The translations under genes and the position numbers were made by a program. From the NCBI RefSeq assembly GCF_001659605.2, contig NC_035176.2:29878716-29942715 (forward strand): a DNA stretch of 64,000 nt, written 5' to 3'. Shown here piece after piece: positions 60,643 through 64,000 of this stretch; the stretch's first letter is position 1, and every line of letters starts with the position of its first letter. This DNA is from Manihot esculenta. Lineage: Eukaryota; Streptophyta; Magnoliopsida; Malpighiales; Euphorbiaceae. Below the pieces are notes generated by a model, which did no database searches, was not told where the DNA came from, and saw only the letters and a list, made by a program, of their open reading frames with translations.

Positions 60643-60888
60643 AGGAGGGTGATGGAGATTTGTCCTCATCAATTCTAGTGGGGAGGAGAGAGATGGTGAG
60701 GATGCGTGCCCTACCATTTGTTTAGCTAAGGAGGAAAGAAGTCGGCTGCATAAAACCTAGGAGGGTGATGGAGATTTTTCTCTGATGAGGAGGATTCTAG
60801 TGGGGAGGAGAGTGATGGTGAGGATGCGTGCCCTACCATTTGTTTAGCTAAGGAGGAAAGAGAGGAAAGAACTCGGCTGCATAAAACC
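60643..60888 (+). repeat. ~120-bp tandem duplication in LINE ORF1
   Basis: A unit starting gagggtgatggagatt and ending cggctgcataaaaccta occurs at about 60643-60760 and again at about 60762-60888, with small indels between copies. It directly follows the 50-bp duplication. Confidence 0.85.
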
Positions 60889-61154
60889 TAGAGATTGACT
60901 TTGACAATCAAACTTCTAGGTAAATCTATTGGATATAACTATTTAGTTAGATGGTTGAAGGAGATCTGGAAGCCTTTGGCAAGGATTGATGTGATTGCTA
61001 TGGATAATGGGTATTTTTTAGTCAAATTCCTCAGTAAGAAGGATTTAAATCAAGCATTGCTTGAAGGCCCATGGATGATTGCGGACCACTATCTCATTGT
61101 CAGGAGATGGTGTCCAAATTTTGATCCTTTCAACGAGAAAATTGAAAGTCTTAC

Positions 61155-61669
61155 TGATAATCTGAGATCCAGAGAAATAGGGTTTTTATAATGGGCTCTG
61201 TAAAATTTAGAAAAAGCTTAACTCTAGAAGAGAGTATTCCTCCTTTTATAGGTTTCTTTTTGTCTGCTAGTGACGTGCTAAAAGAACGAGTACCAGTAGA
61301 CCATCTGTCCCTGCCACGCTGATACAGACGTACGTGGGAATCAAATCTCTGCCCCATGCGTAACGACCTCTGATTCTCCCTAGGCACGGATGGGCGGGTC
61401 TGCAAGATGAACGGATGGATCTTACTCTGGGTTCCTGGTTGGGCCGGCCAGGCTGGGCCGGGTGAAGGGAACAAGATTGGGCTGAAGAGGGGCTCCCCTA
61501 CGGAACTGGAGAATGGGCCATCCCGGTTGAGGCGCGTCAGGAGGGAGCCCGTCCTTACCATTTGAATAAACCAGACCTTATCCATACTAAGGGCTCTAAG
61601 ATGTCCGAGTAATGGGCCGATATCGTGGGCCTCGTCTCTGATTCGGACGAAGAAATCTTGCGGTCATCA
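61155..61669 (-). repeat. 3' LTR of the second Tat element
   Basis: 515 bp. Read on the minus strand it begins TGATGACCGCAAG and ends GGATCTCAGATTATCA, close to the ends of the first element's LTR (TGATGACCGCTGG and GGATCTCAGATCATCA). The interior differs more and the LTR is 29 bp longer. Confidence 0.85.
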
Positions 61670-61922
61670 ATTGCCCCTTTACCCTCTCGGCAGTTATTAT
61701 CTGACTGTCGAGGGGGTAAATATCGAGGACCATCATGACCACGCCGCCCAAGGACAGTTTCTTCTAAGACGCTTGGACGCCCTTCTGTCTTGTTACCGTT
61801 TCGAATTTTGAACTCTTTCTGCCTTCTTGAAGCATTTGCCATCTTTGATTCCTTACGCCACTCGCCCACTTCGTCTTATAGCTTCGGCCATTGTTAAGGT
61901 ACGCTTCTCTTCTTCACTCCCC

Positions 61923-64000
61923 ATGGATAGCCCCAAAATTCCTGATGTTCTCCGGGTTAAGTCTAACATTATCCCATCTTCCTTAAAAACTTTTTTTCTC
62001 GGGAGTATTTGGATACTCCCCTTTTTCGCATTCGCGCTCCTCTCCCATACGAAAGGATCGTTCTTCCTGATCCTCCTCCCTCTGGCTTAATTGATCCTCA
62101 GGAGGGTCTTAGCTTGGTATTCTTCGCTAAACAGAGGGAGTATGGTTTAACCTTTCCTTTTTCGCCTTTCTTTACCCAGGTTTTCCAACATTATCGTATA
62201 ACTCCTCGGATGTTGGTCTCCAATTCCATCTTGTTCATGTCCTCTTTTGAATCTGTGTGTCTGAGTTGGGGATTTACACCCACGGTGTCTTTGTTTATGT
62301 CTTTCTTTCGATTGGTCAGGGGAATCCAAAATTTTTATTACTTTTCCCCTCGTGGAAAGCTTTCAATTTTCACGGGTCACAAAGACTCAATAAAGGGCTG
62401 GATGGAGGGCTTTGCAGTAGTGGAGCTTAAAAGGGAGTCCGGACTTGTCTGGGACTTAGAGCTCTCATGGGAGGATGTTCCACTGGACTGCAATGACCTA
62501 TCCCAGCTAAGCCTCACCGAGCAGGTCGGGTATATTCGACTGACTTCTGTCGAAATGAAGTATGATGTCGAGAAGTGTATGTTTATTTCTAATCTCCATG
62601 ATATCAAAGACGTGGGTACTTGACTCTTCTCAGTAGCGCTGCTCTGTTTTAGATTTGTGTGACTGTCTACCTGATTTTGTGTTGATTTTTGAATTTTTAC
62701 AGCTTCCCAGGTGAAGATGGATCAAATTAAGCCCCCTAAGAATTTTTGTCTGTCCCGAGAAAGCATGAACGCTGCGCTGGACGTTCTGCGTGCAAGGGGA
62801 CGCGTTTCCGAGGCTACCGAGGAAGTAGCTCGGGTCATTGCTTCTACCACAATGAGCCGACCTCCCAGGTTGACCTCCAAGAGTACTAGACCTTCCAAGC
62901 CCTCCCGGAGCGGCCAAGGGAGCTCGGCTCCTTTCCCTTTTCAGGCCTTCGGGCCTCGAAGAACTGACAATATACATGCTGCTGGGGATTCGGAGGTTGC
63001 TGCCAAATTGGCTGAAGGTCCTGGACTCGTGAGGACAGACGATCTTCATTCTTCTGCCGATGTTTCTGTGGAGCTTTTGGAAATTGTCCCCATTGATGAG
63101 GGGGGCCTTGAGGACAAAGATGAGGCGAATTCGAAAGGACAAGGTGCCCAAACAAATCCTTCCGAGGTCGTCACAGCAAAGGAGGCTGTAGCAGAGCGTA
63201 CAGAGGTGGCCCCCCCCACAGGGGTCGATGGTTGTTCCTCAAGGCGTGGCCAAAGAGATCGGGAGCAAGCGTCCTTCTCCTGCCGAAGAACTCAGCCCGG
63301 CCCCCTCTTTGAAGAAAGCCCGAACCTCCGGGAATCCTGCCCCTCCCTTGCCCCCTTTGGAGAAAGCGAAGACTTCTGTGGTGCCTCTGTTATCTGTCCC
63401 GAATAATAATATTTTGAATGCAGAAGACATCACGCATCAGTCTCCGGCAGGTGTCGTGGCAGAGATTTTGCGAGAGCGAATGTTTGGAGGAACCACAGAT
63501 GCTTCAGACTCTCGGCTACTGGCCTTGACTGGCCATTTGGCGGGCTTTACACGAGAGCAAGCAACCTTCCGTTCCTTACCACGAGAGGAGCTCAGAGAGA
63601 AGATCAGGGAGATGCTCCTGATGGTAAATTGCCTCTTTTGCTCTTACTTTGATTCTATTAATTCCTTTATCCTTATGGACGTTTTCTCTTCGCATTAGGC
63701 ACTGGGCCTTTCCATGGAAGTAGATGCTCGTGACCTCTCTCTACGAGAGTCTATCGACCGTAGGATTGAGGAGGCTCGTCTAGATGAGAACCTATCTGCA
63801 ACCGCTGATGTCCGGGGCAACCTCGCTGCAGCCCGAGAGCATACTGCGTCTCTCCAGACGGAATTGTATGCCGCTCATGAGGCCCTAAAGAGGGCCGACG
63901 GAAAGGTAGCCGATGCAGAGGAGTATGCCAAGTCCATGGAGGCAGAGTTGTTTAACACCCGAAGACTTCTTGAGGAATCTAATGAGAGGGCAGCTGCAGT
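61923..64000 (+). pseudogene. antisense three-exon gene of the second Tat element (partial, two frameshifts)
   Basis: Exons are 61923-62615, 62703-63623 and 63699 to beyond the window, with GT-AG introns of 87 and 75 bp at the same places as in 42359-39295. Exon 1 is 693 bp against 694 bp in the first element; the missing base is in the T-run at 61991-61997. Exon 2 has one extra base, best placed in the C-run at 63210-63217. Correcting for these, all phases match. Shared blocks include DSIKGW, YDVEKCMF, ERMFGG and RRIEEARLDENLSAT. The start codon corresponds to that of the first copy (MDSPKIPDV against MEGPKLPDV). Confidence 0.75.

Larger units (their letters stand above)
60361..61154 (+). 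mobile_element. LINE ORF1 5' part (DUF4283), cut by a gypsy insertion
   Basis: From about 60895 the reading LTIKLLGKSIGYNYLVRWLK continues through VKFLSKKDLNQALLEGPWM to RRWCPNFDPFNEKIESL, the DUF4283 domain typical of plant L1-type ORF1. It stops abruptly at 61154, where the LTR of the next element begins, so the rest of the LINE should lie beyond the right end of the window. Upstream (60361-60890) are the low-complexity N-terminal codons, expanded by two tandem duplications and broken by stops. Confidence 0.75.
61155..64000 (-). mobile_element. second Tat-type Ty3/gypsy element (3' part, continues past the window)
   Basis: On the minus strand this element runs from beyond 64000 down to its 3' LTR at 61155-61669. 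The polypurine tract (taaaggggcaat on the minus strand) lies at 61670-61681. Its antisense gene, on the plus strand from 61923, matches that of the first Tat element in order and exon structure. gag and pol, if present, lie outside the window. It interrupts a LINE ORF1. Confidence 0.85.

Overview
The window is nuclear DNA of a eudicot plant: large AT-rich intergenic stretches, GT-AG spliced genes with plant-type products, and many plant transposable elements, often nested. The species cannot be fixed from the sequence alone. I see no prokaryotic features, no CRISPR array and no rRNA or tRNA gene.

Layout. (1) 1-8500 is AT-rich intergenic DNA with a weak candidate small exon (2140-2342) and a decayed plant L1-type LINE (5947-7255). 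(2) 8847-24458 (+) is an intact 11-exon gene for a 1787-residue protein that joins an EMB8-like alpha/beta-hydrolase domain to a C-terminal CAAX-protease-like (CPBP/ABI) membrane domain. Intron 8 (5.6 kb) holds an unclassified repeat with two related 38-bp palindromes and a hAT transposon remnant with recognisable ends. (3) 25697-26625 (-) is a LINE RNase H remnant. (4) 27271-31171 (-) is a GH35 beta-galactosidase pseudogene with no first exon, damaged splice acceptors, stops and frameshifts, but a clean 3' part. (5) 33981-45383 is a nest: a gutted Ty1/copia element (-) holding a 10.1-kb Ty3/gypsy Tat-type element (+, 35019-45149). The Tat element has lost everything from the end of gag to the RNase H/integrase linker, and carries antisense genes between integrase and the 3' LTR. 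(6) 45669-46548 (+) is an intact two-exon FCS-like zinc finger (FLZ) gene. (7) 48910-58538 (-) is an intact 12-exon gene for a 411-residue UBP1-type protein with three RRMs; its introns 2 and 3 host hAT-type elements. (8) 60361-61154 (+) is the 5' part of a LINE ORF1, cut by a second Tat-type element on the minus strand (61155 to beyond 64000), whose antisense gene reads on the plus strand.

The three intact host genes are unrelated in function: a plastid-type membrane or hydrolase-like protein, a SnRK1-associated-type zinc finger and an oligouridylate-binding protein. The rest of the window is mainly layered transposon insertion and decay. The observations most worth following are the spliced antisense gene kept with the same exon structure in both Tat elements, the second diverged antisense module between repeated polypurine tracts in the first Tat element, the pair-preserving palindromes in the hydrolase-gene intron, and the loss of signature catalytic residues in both halves of the hydrolase/CAAX fusion.
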